Of a stretch of DNA of 64,000 nt, positions 41,307-64,000 are shown piece after piece. The notes under the pieces were generated by a model that was given only the letters and a program-made list of their open reading frames with translations, was not told where the DNA came from and did not search any database. This DNA comes from Odontesthes bonariensis (Eukaryota; Chordata; Actinopteri; Atheriniformes; Atherinopsidae), in the NCBI RefSeq assembly GCF_027942865.1, contig NC_134528.1, positions 10,411,586 to 10,475,585 on the forward strand. The letters are read 5' to 3'. The position numbers and the translations under genes were made by a program. Each line of letters begins with the position of its first letter. The stretch's first letter is position 1.

Positions 41307-42675
41307 AGGGACAGTTCGCCTCTTTTGACATGAAGCTGTATGACATCCCATATTAGCAACATCATTTATGAACATTCTCTTACCCCCTGCTGCGTCCTGT
41401 GAGCCGAGTTCCAGCCTCGTTTTGGCGTTGACGAAGGTAGTCCGGCTAGTTGGCTGGGGTTTCAAAAATAAAGCGTTTTGCTTCTCGAAACAATATGCGT
41501 TCAAAAGAGTAATATATTTGCATCACAAAATCGTCCCTCCAGAAAAAGTCAGACCTCACAATCGCTTGGCCCTATTTTCTCTCCCTTCGTATCACTGCCT
41601 GCTGTGCAGACCGCGCAGACTGAGCAGCAAACACCGTAACAGGAGCGGCTGTCGCTAGGCGGCAGCATGCAGTGATATGAAGGGAGAGAAAATAGCGTCA
41701 AGCGATGTGAGGTCTGACTTTTTCTGGAGGGAGGATTTTGTGACGCAAATGTATTACTCTTTTGAACGCATATTAATAATAAATCAAATTTGTAACGCAC
41801 TTTTCATTAGCAAAAATCTGAAAGTGCTACAAAGTACAACTAAAATCAGGGATAAAATCAACATCATAAAAATCATGTGGCGGCAGAATAGGCTTGCTTA
41901 AAAAGAAAAGTCTTTAAGCCTCTTTTGAAGTCGCCCAGTGGTTGCGGAGCTCTCAGATAGACCGGGAGAGAGTTCCAGAGACGGGGGCAGCCACAGAGAA
42001 AGCCCGATCTCCCATGGTCCTTAATCTGGATCGAGGAAGGTGGAGGAGGTTGCAGTCTTGTGAGCGTAGACATCTGGTGGATGAATGTGGAATGAGAAGG
42101 TCCTTCAGATAATCTGGTGAGGTTCCGTTTAAGCATTGATGGGTGATGAGAGCAATTTTGTACTGAATTGTGTAAGTGACAGGAAGCCAGTGCAGATCAT
42201 GGAGAATAGGTGTAATACGGTCAGATTTACCAGCTCTCAATAGAACCCTGGCTGCACCGTTCTGAATGTATTGAAGCTTCTGAAGGTGTTTTCTGTGGAT
42301 TCCAACAAACAGAGAATTGCAGTAATCGAGCCTGGAGGAAACAAAGGCATGGACGAGAGTCTCGGCATCAGAGAAAGAGAGAGATGGACGGATTTTGGAG
42401 ATATTACGAAGATGAAAGAAGCAGGTTTTAAACAGATGAAAAAAGAAATAGAAATAGTCGTCAGAGTTGAAGTCTGAACCTGGTCATATTGTTTTGAGAA
42501 GCAAAACGCTTTATTTTTTAAGCTCCAGACAACTAGCTGGACTACCTTCATCAACGCCGAAACGAGGCTGGAACTCTGCTCACAGGACGCAGCAGGGGGT
42601 AAGAAAATGTTCATAAATGATGTTGCTAATATGGGATGTCATACAGCTTCATGTCAAAAGAGGCGAACTATCCCT
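41307..42675. mobile_element. TTAA fold-back MITE family A, copy 2 (interrupted)
   Basis: Bounded by TTAA at 41303-41306 and 42676-42679, with family A ends. The right arm is split near CGCATATT by a ~0.7 kb LINE fragment (about 41770-42480). Its right end lies 106 bp downstream of the GALR2 stop codon, so the GALR2 3'UTR may run into it. Confidence 0.93.
41770..42480 (-). mobile_element. L2/CR1-type LINE 3' fragment inside a MITE
   Basis: The minus strand encodes, over two frames, SDRITPILHDLHWLPVTYTI, IQYKIALITHQCLNGTSPDY and PLGDFKRGLKTFLFKQAYSA. These are the C-terminal ORF2 wording of common teleost L2/CR1-like elements, with the typical short 3' tail. It interrupts family A copy 2, so it inserted later. 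Confidence 0.85.
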
Positions 42676-42781
42676 TTAAGAAATAATAACTTTTGTCAGT
42701 GTCTGAGCAGGGTAAGGGTTACAAATGCAGAAGAGATCTTATGTAATGAGTCGGGTGGCTTTGAGAGCGTAACGTGCAGCC

Positions 42782-45700
42782 TCAGGATCTTCCGTCCTTC
42801 TGTCGTCGACTCGCTGCTGAATCCGGCTCCCCCTCTGAGGCTCTCGTTTCCACGCTGCTGACCGTGTTCACCGCCTGGATCACATGCACCTTGTTCACCT
42901 CCCTCCTCTTCGTCGAGCAGCTGAACGCCTTCCCGAAGCCTTTGCGGAAGTGTTTGGAGACGAGGGCGTAGACGATGGGGTTGAAGCAGGAGTTGGTGTA
43001 GGCCAGCAGGTGGGAGAGGACGCGGAGCACGTAGGTGGTGTGGTTGAGCGGGAAGCGTCCGAACCACATGCAGAGGATGATGAGGTGATGCGGGAGCCAG
43101 CAGAGGCAGAAGAGCGCGGCCACCATGATGATCATCTTGGTGACTTTCCGCTTGGCCCGCCTGGACTCGGGCACGTTCTTCACGGGGTCCACGCTGGTCC
43201 ACAGGTGGCGGACGGTGCGAGCGTACGTGAGGCCGAGCACCAGGACGGGGATGAGGTAGCCGAAGGCGAAGGTGCAGACGTCCATTATGACGCGAGGTCC
43301 GGTCTCCCAGGAAGGAATGCACACCACGGCGCCGGCCAGCTCTATTTGGGAGAAGTAGCTGAGGTACGGTCCGGAGAAAACCAAAGCCAAGGCCCACACC
43401 AGGCAGATGGAGGTGCGGGCGTTCCTCGGGGTCCTCATCGCCCTGGAGCGCAGCGGGTAGCAAATGGCAAAATACCTGCGAGAGACACAAGTTCAGCACT
43501 GAAAGGTTAAGAGTCATCAGGAGCTGCAGCTTGTGGTGTTAGTGGAGCTCTGCAGCCTGCCATGTGACCACAGATGTCTTTAAGTTTGCCATTTAAACAA
43601 ATCTTAAACACTCAGGATGTGGGAAACATCTGTCTGTAAATGTCATGATCGATCAATGATTCTAACTTTGATGGTTTTGTTCTTCTGATGCGTTTGTGTT
43701 AGGGCTAATCTGCAAAATCCAAAAATGAATCCAAAAGTAGTGTATAGCTTTTAGCATTTAGTTTTATTTTAAATGTGCTGCCATATGAATGAAAGTGCCA
43801 TAACATTTGTTGTGCAAACACACTTTTAACATCAGCATCTTTCTGTAGTTTTTATGTAGAAGCCTCGCTCCACTGTCTGTTTCCTTGAATGACTTGCTGC
43901 TATCAGTTGTGTGTTTTGCCTTTAAGTGATATTTTAGACTGGAACTACTACGCTGAGAAGACAATTCAACTTGGCAGTGTTTACAGATGACTTTGGTTCT
44001 GTCGACTCCGCCGTCTGGAAGAACTTTAAAATGAAAACGGCCGAGTAAAAGTTCCGTACCCTTCTCCAGGTTTGGTGGATCCGCCGATTACTTTCTTTTC
44101 CGGTTCCGCAGCAGACAGCAACAGACTTTTACAAAATAAAAGCCTGTGAGCAACAGACCTGTCCAGGTTGTTCCCCACCTCTTGCCAAACATCCAGACCT
44201 CTGCAACCCTCATCAGGATGAAGTTGGTAGCCGATGTTTATATAGAAATCTTTCAACTAAATAAATGCTCCTCGGTTAATTTAACATCTTTCCAAAGTAA
44301 ATACAAAATAATCGACCAACCGATTAAAAAGAAAAGATTATATTTAGAATTTTGGCATTGCATCCATCATCTTGACCAAAACAGTGTTCTTTAGGTAATT
44401 TACATCCCTATATTCATTACTAAAACATTCTTTGATGAGTTAGGCAAGTCTAAAACAGGCAAGAATCTGAAAAGCAATCTTTCTATCTCCCTGAACTTTC
44501 CTATCCATTAAAGGCACAAAAGGCCCCCCCCCCCAAAAAAAAATTTAAATAAAAAAAATAAAAACTGCGTTAATGCGCGATAAAATATTTATCGGCGTTA
44601 AATAATTAACAAATGAACGCGATAATAACGAGTTAACTCGCCCAGCCCTAGTTTGTGTAATCATTTAGTGCCTGTATGTTTCTTACTGCCCTACTGATGT
44701 ATTAACCAGGACATCTTAAATCTCTTTCAGAGTCTCATATCCGACTGAAATTAAGGTTTAAATAAAACACCCGGAGCAGGATACAGAGCAGAAGCCTGGG
44801 CCCAGATTTATTTGACGTTTCCTGACATGTGACCAAACTGTCACAGATCTGGTTCTCCATTAAGTTTAGTTTTACAGTGTGCAGACTTCTGAACATTAAT
44901 TCTTCCTCTTCAGTCTCATTTTAAAATGTTTCACTGCGGATTAACTGTTAGAAAATTGCAGCGCGTCGTCACAAAAACGAGAACCTGCTGGTCCTAACTT
45001 CTGCCTCCGTACAGTCACATCCAACTAAGTGTCACCTCCATCTGTGACATGTTCAGGGAATATAAACCCAGCAGAGCTCTTAGATCCAAGGACTCAGGTC
45101 AGCTGGTCCAGTCCAGAGTCCAGACTAAACATGGAGAAGCAGCATTTAGCTGTTATGCTGCAAACAAGTGGAACAAACTGCCAGTGGAGATTAAACTTTC
45201 ACCAAATGGAGACATTTTTAAATCCAGGTTAAAAACATTTCTTTTCTCATGTGTCTGTGCATGAAATCTGCACAATATCTTTGCATTTATCTGGACTGTT
45301 GCTTGTTTTTAAATTAATTTAAATTATTTTATTTGTTTCTCTTTATATTCTTTTATGTATTTTTAATGCTTCTTCCACTCCCTGCTGCAATGCTTTTATT
45401 TTATGTGAAGCACTTTGAATTGTTTTGTACATGAAATGTGCTACAAATAAACTTGATTTGATGATTTAACGGCAGACTTTAAACTATCAGAGATCATCAT
45501 ATTAACATTTCCCTCTCTGTCGTTACAGGATACAGGAAGCAAATGAATCCAATCCCACTGGATCTGTCCCTGGGTGGGTGTGCTGGGACACAGAGGCGCA
45601 CCTTGTCAACAGGGAAGGCAGGCAACTGCTTGGAGCCCCAAGCCACTAGGGGGCCCCCCGAGAGCTGAGGTGCATTCAATCAAAGATTGTCTAGTTACTT

Positions 45701-46738
45701 TATAAACTGTCTCAAACAGTGGCGAACTTTCGTGGTGAACATGTTTTCTTTGAACAGTTAAATTTAAATTATTTAGTCAAAGATTGTCTAGTTAACATGT
45801 CTTTGGATCTGGAGGACATAGTATCAGCATTTGCACAAGCCAAGGCCCGTAAGCAGCATTTCTAAAAGCAGTGCATACTGTAAATTGGGCTTATGAGGAA
45901 CTTACTACTGTATATACTTTGTAAATATGTACTGTAAATATTTTGTACAAAGTTTATATTGGGTTTTCAAAGTAATTTGCGGTATTTTATTCAATTTTTT
46001 ATTTATTTAATTATTAGTCTTTTTTAGTTAATTATTTATTCTTTACATGTATATTTTTAAAATAACAATGTTTTTCATGTTTGGAACATGTTTGGAATAA
46101 AAAGAGGTTTTATTTCATACATTTTTCGTTGGTGTCAGATGTTTTGGTGACGAACACTGGTCGGGCCCCCTAGGATTTTTTTTGCTTGGGGCCCCCACAG
46201 ACTCTAGAATCGCCACTGCTGGGACGCATACCAGGACACAAACTGAGCATGGCAGCCTGAGGTGGGGACGTTTGTGCGCGCAGTCTGCAGTTATAATTCA
46301 TTTCATGCTCGTTATTTGGCTCATTGACTGTATTATAAATAAGAAATACTAACTACCGCCCCTGCAATCAGCAGCAGGAGATGTAAAGCGTGCGCACCTG
46401 TCCAGAGAAACAGCCGTCAGGGTGAAGATGCTCGCGTACATGGTGAGGAAGATGATGAAGTGCACAGCTTTGCAGAGCACCTGGCCGAACAGCCACTGGT
46501 CCAGGGTGTAGACGGTGGCCTGGAACGGCACGCAGAAGACGATGAAGCAGAGGTCCGCCACTCCCAGGCTGAAGATGAACATGTCGGTGGTCTTGGTGTT
46601 CATCTGGCCGCTGCGGCTCAGGACCGCCAGGACCAGAGAGTTCCCGACGGTGCCGACCAGGAAGATGAGAGAGAAGCCCAAAGAAACCACCGCGGACTCC
46701 GCAGTCCACGCGGAGGAGTTGAGCGAGGAGACGTTCAT
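42782..46738 (-). CDS. galr2: Galanin receptor type 2 (class A GPCR), complete
   Basis: Two coding exons on the minus strand: 46738-46398 and 43475-42782, 1035 nt, 344 residues plus stop. The intron sits after codon position 2 of the Arg of the DRY motif, the conserved GALR2 site following TM3. Seven hydrophobic segments are visible. Motifs: N-terminal glycosylation sites (NVSS, NSSA), TM1 [14 protein letters not shown]2 [35 protein letters not shown]4-ECL2 [50 protein letters not shown], and TM7 [24 protein letters not shown]2 couples mainly to Gq on galanin/spexin binding at the cell surface; whether this is the a or b fish paralogue is undecided. EXOC7 is also its human neighbour. The intron carries two hAT insertions and a LINE tail. 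Confidence 0.95.
43701..44650 (-). mobile_element. hAT element with BED finger, in GALR2 intron
   Basis: Element ends are TAGGGCTAATCTGC and CGAGTTAACTCGCCCAGCCCTA-type. A perfect 8 bp duplication GTTTGTGT lies at 43693-43700 and 44651-44658. The minus strand encodes a BED zinc-finger remnant: [20 protein letters not shown] then [13 protein letters not shown] (C-x2-C ... H-x4-H). It is otherwise decayed, with a poly-C/A tract near 44525. Confidence 0.95.
45030..45470 (+). mobile_element. L2/CR1-type LINE 3' end in GALR2 intron
   Basis: The + strand encodes [40 protein letters not shown] and [11 protein letters not shown], the C-terminal ORF2 wording of L2/CR1-like elements. It is followed by AAGCACTTTGAATTGTTTTG and a TTGATTTGATGATT tail. 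Confidence 0.85.
45591..46218 (+). mobile_element. hAT-type element (GGGGGCCCC-rich ends)
   Basis: The ends are CAGAGGCGCACC and AGAATCGCCACTG, with subterminal GGGGGCCCCCCG and GGGCCCCC blocks. The 8 bp flanks are CTGGGACA and CTGGGACG (45583-45590, 46219-46226), one mismatch. A small frame [18 protein letters not shown] may be a transposase scrap. It lies in the GALR2 intron, 180 bp from exon 1. Confidence 0.85.
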
Positions 46739-46928
46739 CGTTGCGTTTCATTCATTCGTTCATACTTCCCTCGGTTTGCTCTGAGTCCAGCTTGTCGCGC
46801 CAAAGCAGTGAGCCTCTACACGCGGGAGCGCGCACCCACTCAGTGGAGGTGGACCCGCGATATTACGCGTCGTTTTCTTTCCTCACGTAAACCAAAAAGA
46901 ATGAGCAAACAATTAGACTCCTGTTTAA

Positions 46929-47729
46929 CCCTCCTGTTGTCTTGCGGGTCCAAAGTGACCCACTGCCATGTTTAGCTGTAGAAAAAATACCGTAAACTAT
47001 ATTTTTCCTATTGAAATTTTATGACTTTTCCATTATTAGAAAAAGTCATACTTTATTTTTGTTTATGTTTCCATTCAATTCAATTCAATTCAATTTTTGT
47101 TCAATTCATTTTTATTTATAGTATAGCGCCAAATACAACAAATGTAATCTCAAGGCACTTGGATAATAAAGTCCAATTCAAGCCAATTGGAATTCAATTA
47201 ATTGTAATCATAATCATTTATAAAATAATCCAATTCGTTCATATAGAGCCAATTTCCATGTGGGCTGTACACCACTAGGGTACAAAGATTGTCTTATGGG
47301 TCATTTTTGACCCGTGAATTATAAAAACATTTAAACACCAGAAAAAAGTTCACTGTTTTTTTTCCTTTTCAATATAATTCATTCAGAAGTAATTACTTCA
47401 CATTTATATAATAGCAACAATAAAACTTTATTATGTAAAAGAAAACTGAGAAAACAAGAAAACTGTCTTTCGTGGTAAAAAAAAAAAAAAAAAAAAAAAG
47501 TGTAATCCTGAAAACTGGTGATTGTCTTTCTGTATTGTGTAACGAAAAATACATGATAAAAAAATGTATTGAATCGAGTTGAATAGATCAATAACAGGTG
47601 GTTTCATCATACAACATAGATTTTGGATTTAAAATTCAATTAAGTTAATTTTGGGGCTTTGGTAGGGCCGGTTATTTTTGACCCGTAGGACAAAGGGGAG
47701 TAAACAGAATGTTAAGACCGCACAAAGGG
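46929..47729. mobile_element. piggyBac-like TTAA element nested in the L1 fragment
   Basis: Flanked by TTAA (46925-46928, 47730-47733). The ends begin CCCTCCTG and finish CACAAAGGG, giving the CCCT/AGGG start typical of piggyBac-type elements. Internal GGGTCCAAAGTGACCC and TTTTTGACCCGTAG motifs are near-inverted. A retroelement tail (47080-47260) sits inside. No transposase remains. Confidence 0.7.
47080..47260. repeat. Dispersed retroelement tail, second copy
   Basis: (CAATT)n followed by TTTTTATTTATAGTATAGCG and CTCAAGGCACTTGGATAATA. From 47165 it is nearly identical to 25150-25255. Confidence 0.75.
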
Positions 47730-48536
47730 TTAAAAGGGATTACACCACAGTTTCATACTGGTCTCATACTGGAACAAATACTTGGAACACACTGACTGGA
47801 AGAAGATCTGGCTCTTACCCAACCGATACCTGTTAACTAATAAAGTCAGAGAAGTTTCATTTAAGTTAATTCATAGATTTTATCCATCCAATGATCGTAT
47901 TGTTAAAAGATTTTAAAAAAAGACATTGATGTGAAATGTACTTTCTGTTCTATACATACTGAAGCTGTTTCCCATTTATTTTGGCACTGCCCTGTTGTCC
48001 AAAGACTGTGGAGTGATATCTGTAACTTTATCGCTAACAATATTGATAATGAGTTTAATTTATCTTGGAGGAGTGTATTGTTTGGGCTCCCTGACTTTAA
48101 CAAAACCAAAGAAAAAGCCAACATAACTTTTATTATCAACCTCATCATTTTAATGGCAAAGTTCGTTTCCATAAATGTAAATTCATGAAAAAAAAACATC
48201 TTTTCTTGCCTTTCTCGGTGAGCTCAGGCAGTACATGACTTGAATATTTTAATGTGACCTCTTGTATCCCCTGGCGTGTAATATAGAAATATTTCATGTG
48301 TAATGTAAAAAAAATTTAAATAAAAAGAAGTTAAAAAAAAAAAAAGAATGAGCAAATTACGCCCATTTAATCCATAGTTTAAGGTTTGTTGTTCTGTGAG
48401 GTTTAGTGATAATTAATTGACGCTCATATCCACACTTTTATTCATATGTCTGAGGAAGGGCAGGCTGCCCGAAACGTCACATTAAATTGAGAAACGGGAG
48501 ATTGGTGTGCGGACTTTATTTTCAGTTTTCATGACA

Positions 48537-48913
48537 CTATTTTCTCTCCCTTCATATCACTGCCTGCTGCCGCCTGCCGACAGCCGCGCCTGTTACGGTG
48601 TTTGCTGCTCGGTCTACACAGCAGGCAGTGATACGAAGGGAGAGAAAATAGTGCCAAGCGATTGTGAGGTCTGACTTTTTGATGAACGATTTTGTGATGC
48701 AAATGTATTACTCTTTTGAACGCATATTGTTTTGAGAAGCAAAACGCTTTATTTTTGTGACCCAAGCCAACGAGCCGGACTACCTTCGTCAACGCCAAAG
48801 CGAGGCTGGAACTCAGCTCACAGGACGCAGCAGGGGGTAAGAAAATGTTCATAAATGATGTTGCTGATATGGGATGTCATACAGCTTCATGTCAAAAGAG
48901 GCGAACTATCCCT
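48537..48913. mobile_element. TTAA fold-back MITE family A, copy 3 (right half)
   Basis: It starts abruptly in the central palindrome (TATTTTCTCTCCCTTCATAT), runs through the right arm to GGCGAACTATCCCT and is followed by TTAA at 48914-48917. The left arm is missing. Confidence 0.93.
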
Positions 48914-49059
48914 TTAAGCGCGGCTCCGCAGCTTGGGAAAATAAATTAAAAAGTATCCCATTGAAATGTATTTTATTTGTGTTAGTTAATTTTTTTTTTT
49001 ATTGTAGTTCTAAATTGGAAGATTATTGTGATCTTGAAATATCAAAATAAAATGATATT

Positions 49060-49520
49060 TTATTATTTTTTACAAAATATGCGTCACTCTTGCCAAAAGC
49101 CGGTATATTCCCGCCAAAACGCTGTGCATTTATGGAGACTTTCAACCCCAGGTAGGCCACGTGTGGAGAAATGTAAGGAAAGAAAAATATCTGAAGGAAA
49201 CAGAACATTTAATGATGCCTGGGCAGATTCATTTGCATCTGATGAAAGCGGCTGACCAGCAGCCTAATTTGTGGTGAGAAAGAGACCTTCAACTCAGCTT
49301 GTTTATTATTATTTTAAGAGTTGTTCATGACATAAATAAAATTAAATTTAATGGATTTCGTAAGCAACACACAACAGTTGTTTATATAAAGCGTAAAAAC
49401 AACGTCTTCATTTTAGGTGTCAGAAAGTATTTGCGGCTCTCGGTGTTTTCTTTTCCGTGGAAACCAGGTCCAAATGGCTCTTTGAGCGTCGACCCCTGTG
49501 CCCAGAACAGTCCAGGTAAG
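49060..49520 (+). mobile_element. hAT-like remnant
   Basis: The frame at 49028-49255 ends in KISEGNRTFNDAWADSFASD, resembling the N-terminal region of hAT-derived GTF2IRD2/FAM200-like transposases. The stretch ends near 49500 with GCGTCGACCCCTGTGCCCAG, like a hAT CAGGGGTCG end. Left boundary unresolved. Confidence 0.45.
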
Positions 49521-50001
49521 CACAGAAGTTGGTACGCTTCAGTTTAGATATTCAAAGCTACAAAAATAGATACAGAAAAGATTAATGTGCTTGAGTGAAA
49601 ATAATCAAGGCCAAATCCTACTAAATCTAGAGTTCAATTAGTTTCTTTTTCTTGCAACACACCTGTCGTTAACTGGGATGTTTTTCTCTAAGTGACAGAT
49701 ATATATGGTCCAAACATTGTCCCAAATGGTCTCCGTGTTGGCTGCTTTTCACCAAACATTGATAGTAACATCCATACTGACCACCAGCTTTTATTAAAAG
49801 ACATTTAAACAGAAAGATTTAGAGAAAAACTCTCGTAACTTGATTGCTCTAAAATTCATCCACACAATATATCTCCAGAGAAGTCCAAAAATGATCATTA
49901 TATTCACTATCAGTTATATAGCTAGATATCTGTTGTAGAGAAGGTTTTCTGAACATTTGTAAAACAAAAGGAAATGGATGAAGACAGAAACACGCGGTTA
50001 A
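49521..50001. other. Intergenic, nothing recognised
   Basis: A/T-rich sequence between two repeats. No gene signal was found. Confidence 0.4.
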
Positions 50002-50646
50002 AGGGATAGTTCGCCTCTTTTGACATGAAGCTGTGTGACATCCCATATTAGCAACATCATTTATGAACATTCTCTTTCTCCCTGCTGCGTCCTGTGAGCC
50101 GAGTTCCAGCCTCGTTTTGGCGTTGACGAAGGTAGTCCGGCTAGTTGGCTGGGGCCACAAATTTTTTTTTTTGCTTCTCAAAACAATATGCGTTCAAAAG
50201 AGTAATACATTTGCATCACAAAATCGTTCATCCAGAAAAAGTCAGACCTCACAATCGCTTGGCCCTATTTTCTCTCCCTTCTTATCACTGCCTGCTGTGT
50301 AGACCGTGCAGACCGAGCAGCAAACACCGTAACAGGCGCAGCTGGCGGCAGCAGGCAGTGATATGAAGGGAGAGAAAATAGCGCCAAGCGATTGTGAGGT
50401 CTGACTTTTTCCTGGAGAACCATTTTGTGATGCAAATGTATTACTCTGTTGAACGCATATTGTTTTGAGAAGCAAAACGCTTTATTTTTTAAACCCCAGC
50501 CAACTAGCCGGACTACCTTCGTCAACGCCAAAACGAGGCTGGAACTCTGCTCACAGGATGCAGCAGGGGGTAAGAAAATGTTCATAAATGATGTTGCTAA
50601 TATGGGATGTCATACAGCTTCATGTCAAAAGAGGCGAACTATCCCT
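50002..50646. mobile_element. TTAA fold-back MITE family A, copy 4
   Basis: A full-length copy of about 645 bp bounded by TTAA (49998-50001, 50647-50650). Both arms and the central palindrome with two AGGGAGAGAAAAT/ATTTTCTCTCCCT blocks are intact. It lies ~345 bp downstream of the PLXDC1 stop codon. Confidence 0.96.
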
Positions 50647-50991
50647 TTAAGTCGTACATTTGTTTGCAGTATGAAGGCTTGTTCGATTCGTTCCCTGACA
50701 GCCCCTTGCATTGATAGGTTTTGGACAATTACTCATCATTTCTGTACAGTCCACTTCCTCCCAGGACCCTCCAACCTTTGGATGATGTGGCTAAACCCCT
50801 GTGTGATGGCAAACAGCAAGAGACACAGAGAAAGCTGGCAGGAGCTACAGGAGCAGTCGGAGTAAACGCCGTCGAGCCACCAAGGTTGGAATAAGGATGT
50901 CTGGTGTCGGTGGGCTGCATGCACGTCCATATTTATCTACGTTCCTCAGGATGGTGCGCTTTCTGCTCCAAGCTCTACGAGCGCGGGACCC

Positions 50992-63717
<12,726 letters not shown>

Positions 63718-63771
63718 CTGGAACAAGACAAGCATGACGGTAACTATGGTAACAGATCTGAGTCGACTTAC

Positions 63772-63814
63772 GTGGCTCCAGAAGCGGAGACATTCGGGAG
63801 GAAGTCGAAGTGTG
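63772..63814 (-). CDS. plxdc1: Candidate further upstream PLXDC1 exon (43 nt)
   Basis: A minus-strand segment between a good acceptor (TTTCCTTTCTATGACAG) and a strong donor (GTAAGT) reads HTSTSSRMSPLLEP. Its single leftover base joins in phase to the exon at 63717. With it the known coding total becomes an exact 464 codons. No homology was recognised at this variable N-terminal region, so this rests on splice signals only. Confidence 0.35.
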
Positions 63815-63987
63815 CTGTCATAGAAAGGAAAACATTTAGCCTCACATGTCCTGTGGTCACATCAGATTTTTATCAGTTACTATAAATTCGATTGGTGATT
63901 GGCGCCCGCATCCACGGAGAAAATGAATCTGCATTTAGCACCCGGAAACAAGTCTGAGTAGATTTTCTTTACATCTGTCAAACAGCA

Positions 63988-64000
63988 CACTGGAAAAAAT
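63988..64000. mobile_element. Probable start of MITE family C, copy 3 (cut by window edge)
   Basis: The last 13 bases, CACTGGAAAAAAT, equal the terminal repeat of the elements at 36731 and 51439. Confidence 0.4.

Larger units (their letters stand above)
46910..48340 (+). mobile_element. L1-like LINE fragment carrying a nested TTAA element
   Basis: The 16-bp AAAAAGAATGAGCAAA lies at 46894-46909 and 48341-48356, with an A-rich run before the right copy: a target-primed insertion. The right part encodes an L1/Tx1 ORF2 piece, WNKYLEHTDWKKIWLLPNRY and DVKCTFCSIHTEAVSHLFWH (C..C...H knuckle). A TTAA-flanked element (46929-47729) occupies its left half. Confidence 0.88.

Noticed and set aside
42884-43510. 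208-codon plus-strand frame opposite GALR2 exon 2
   Set aside because: It is an antisense shadow of the GC-rich receptor exon; codon pattern and family match belong to the minus strand.
46460-46975. 171-codon plus-strand frame opposite GALR2 exon 1
   Set aside because: Antisense shadow of the receptor exon.
48420-48500. GAAGGGCAGGCTGCCCGAAACGTCAC as a hairpin riboregulator
   Set aside because: The GGCAGGCTGCC palindrome followed by GAAACGT and a polyA-like stretch resembles a common retroelement tail; no other support.

Overview
This is a window of vertebrate nuclear DNA, almost certainly from a teleost fish. The genes have many short exons with canonical splice sites. Introns and intergenic spaces are packed with teleost-type transposons (hAT, Tc1/mariner, TTAA-targeting fold-back elements, L1-like and other LINEs). 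There is no operon structure and no bacterial signal. All gene calls come from translating exons and comparing them with remembered vertebrate families; no database search was run.

Layout from left to right. (1) 19-3290, + strand: the last three coding exons of a TRIM16-like protein, including the complete PRY-SPRY domain. (2) 4042-12045, +: a complete seven-exon TVP23B (FAM18B) gene, 201 codons, for a Golgi membrane protein. (3) 13640-33731, +: a complete 21-coding-exon EXOC7 (Exo70) gene, 719 codons, an exocyst subunit. (4) 33732-42781: intergenic, made mostly of nested DNA transposons and a young-looking L1-like insertion. (5) 42782-46738, - strand: a complete two-exon galanin receptor type 2 (GALR2), 344 codons. 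(6) 46739-50991: intergenic, repeat-rich. (7) 50992-63717 or 63814, -: the 3' part of PLXDC1 (plexin-domain-containing protein, TEM7), whose 5' end lies beyond the window.

The genes do not form one pathway. From memory, their human relatives lie on chromosome 17 (TRIM16 and TVP23B on 17p, PLXDC1 and the EXOC7-GALR2 pair on 17q), so the window looks like a conserved but rearranged block of ancestral linkage.

The most unusual content is in the non-coding part. A ~390 bp block just upstream of the first EXOC7 coding exon is repeated in EXOC7 intron 2. One EXOC7 intron appears to use a GC donor. At least four transposons sit within 40 bp of PLXDC1 splice sites, one with its target duplication inside a splice donor. 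Seven copies of a fold-back element are all bounded by TTAA. Several nested insertions can be ordered in time from their target-site duplications. I see no CRISPR array, rRNA or tRNA gene, virus, or prokaryote-like gene cluster, and no convincing new multi-gene system.
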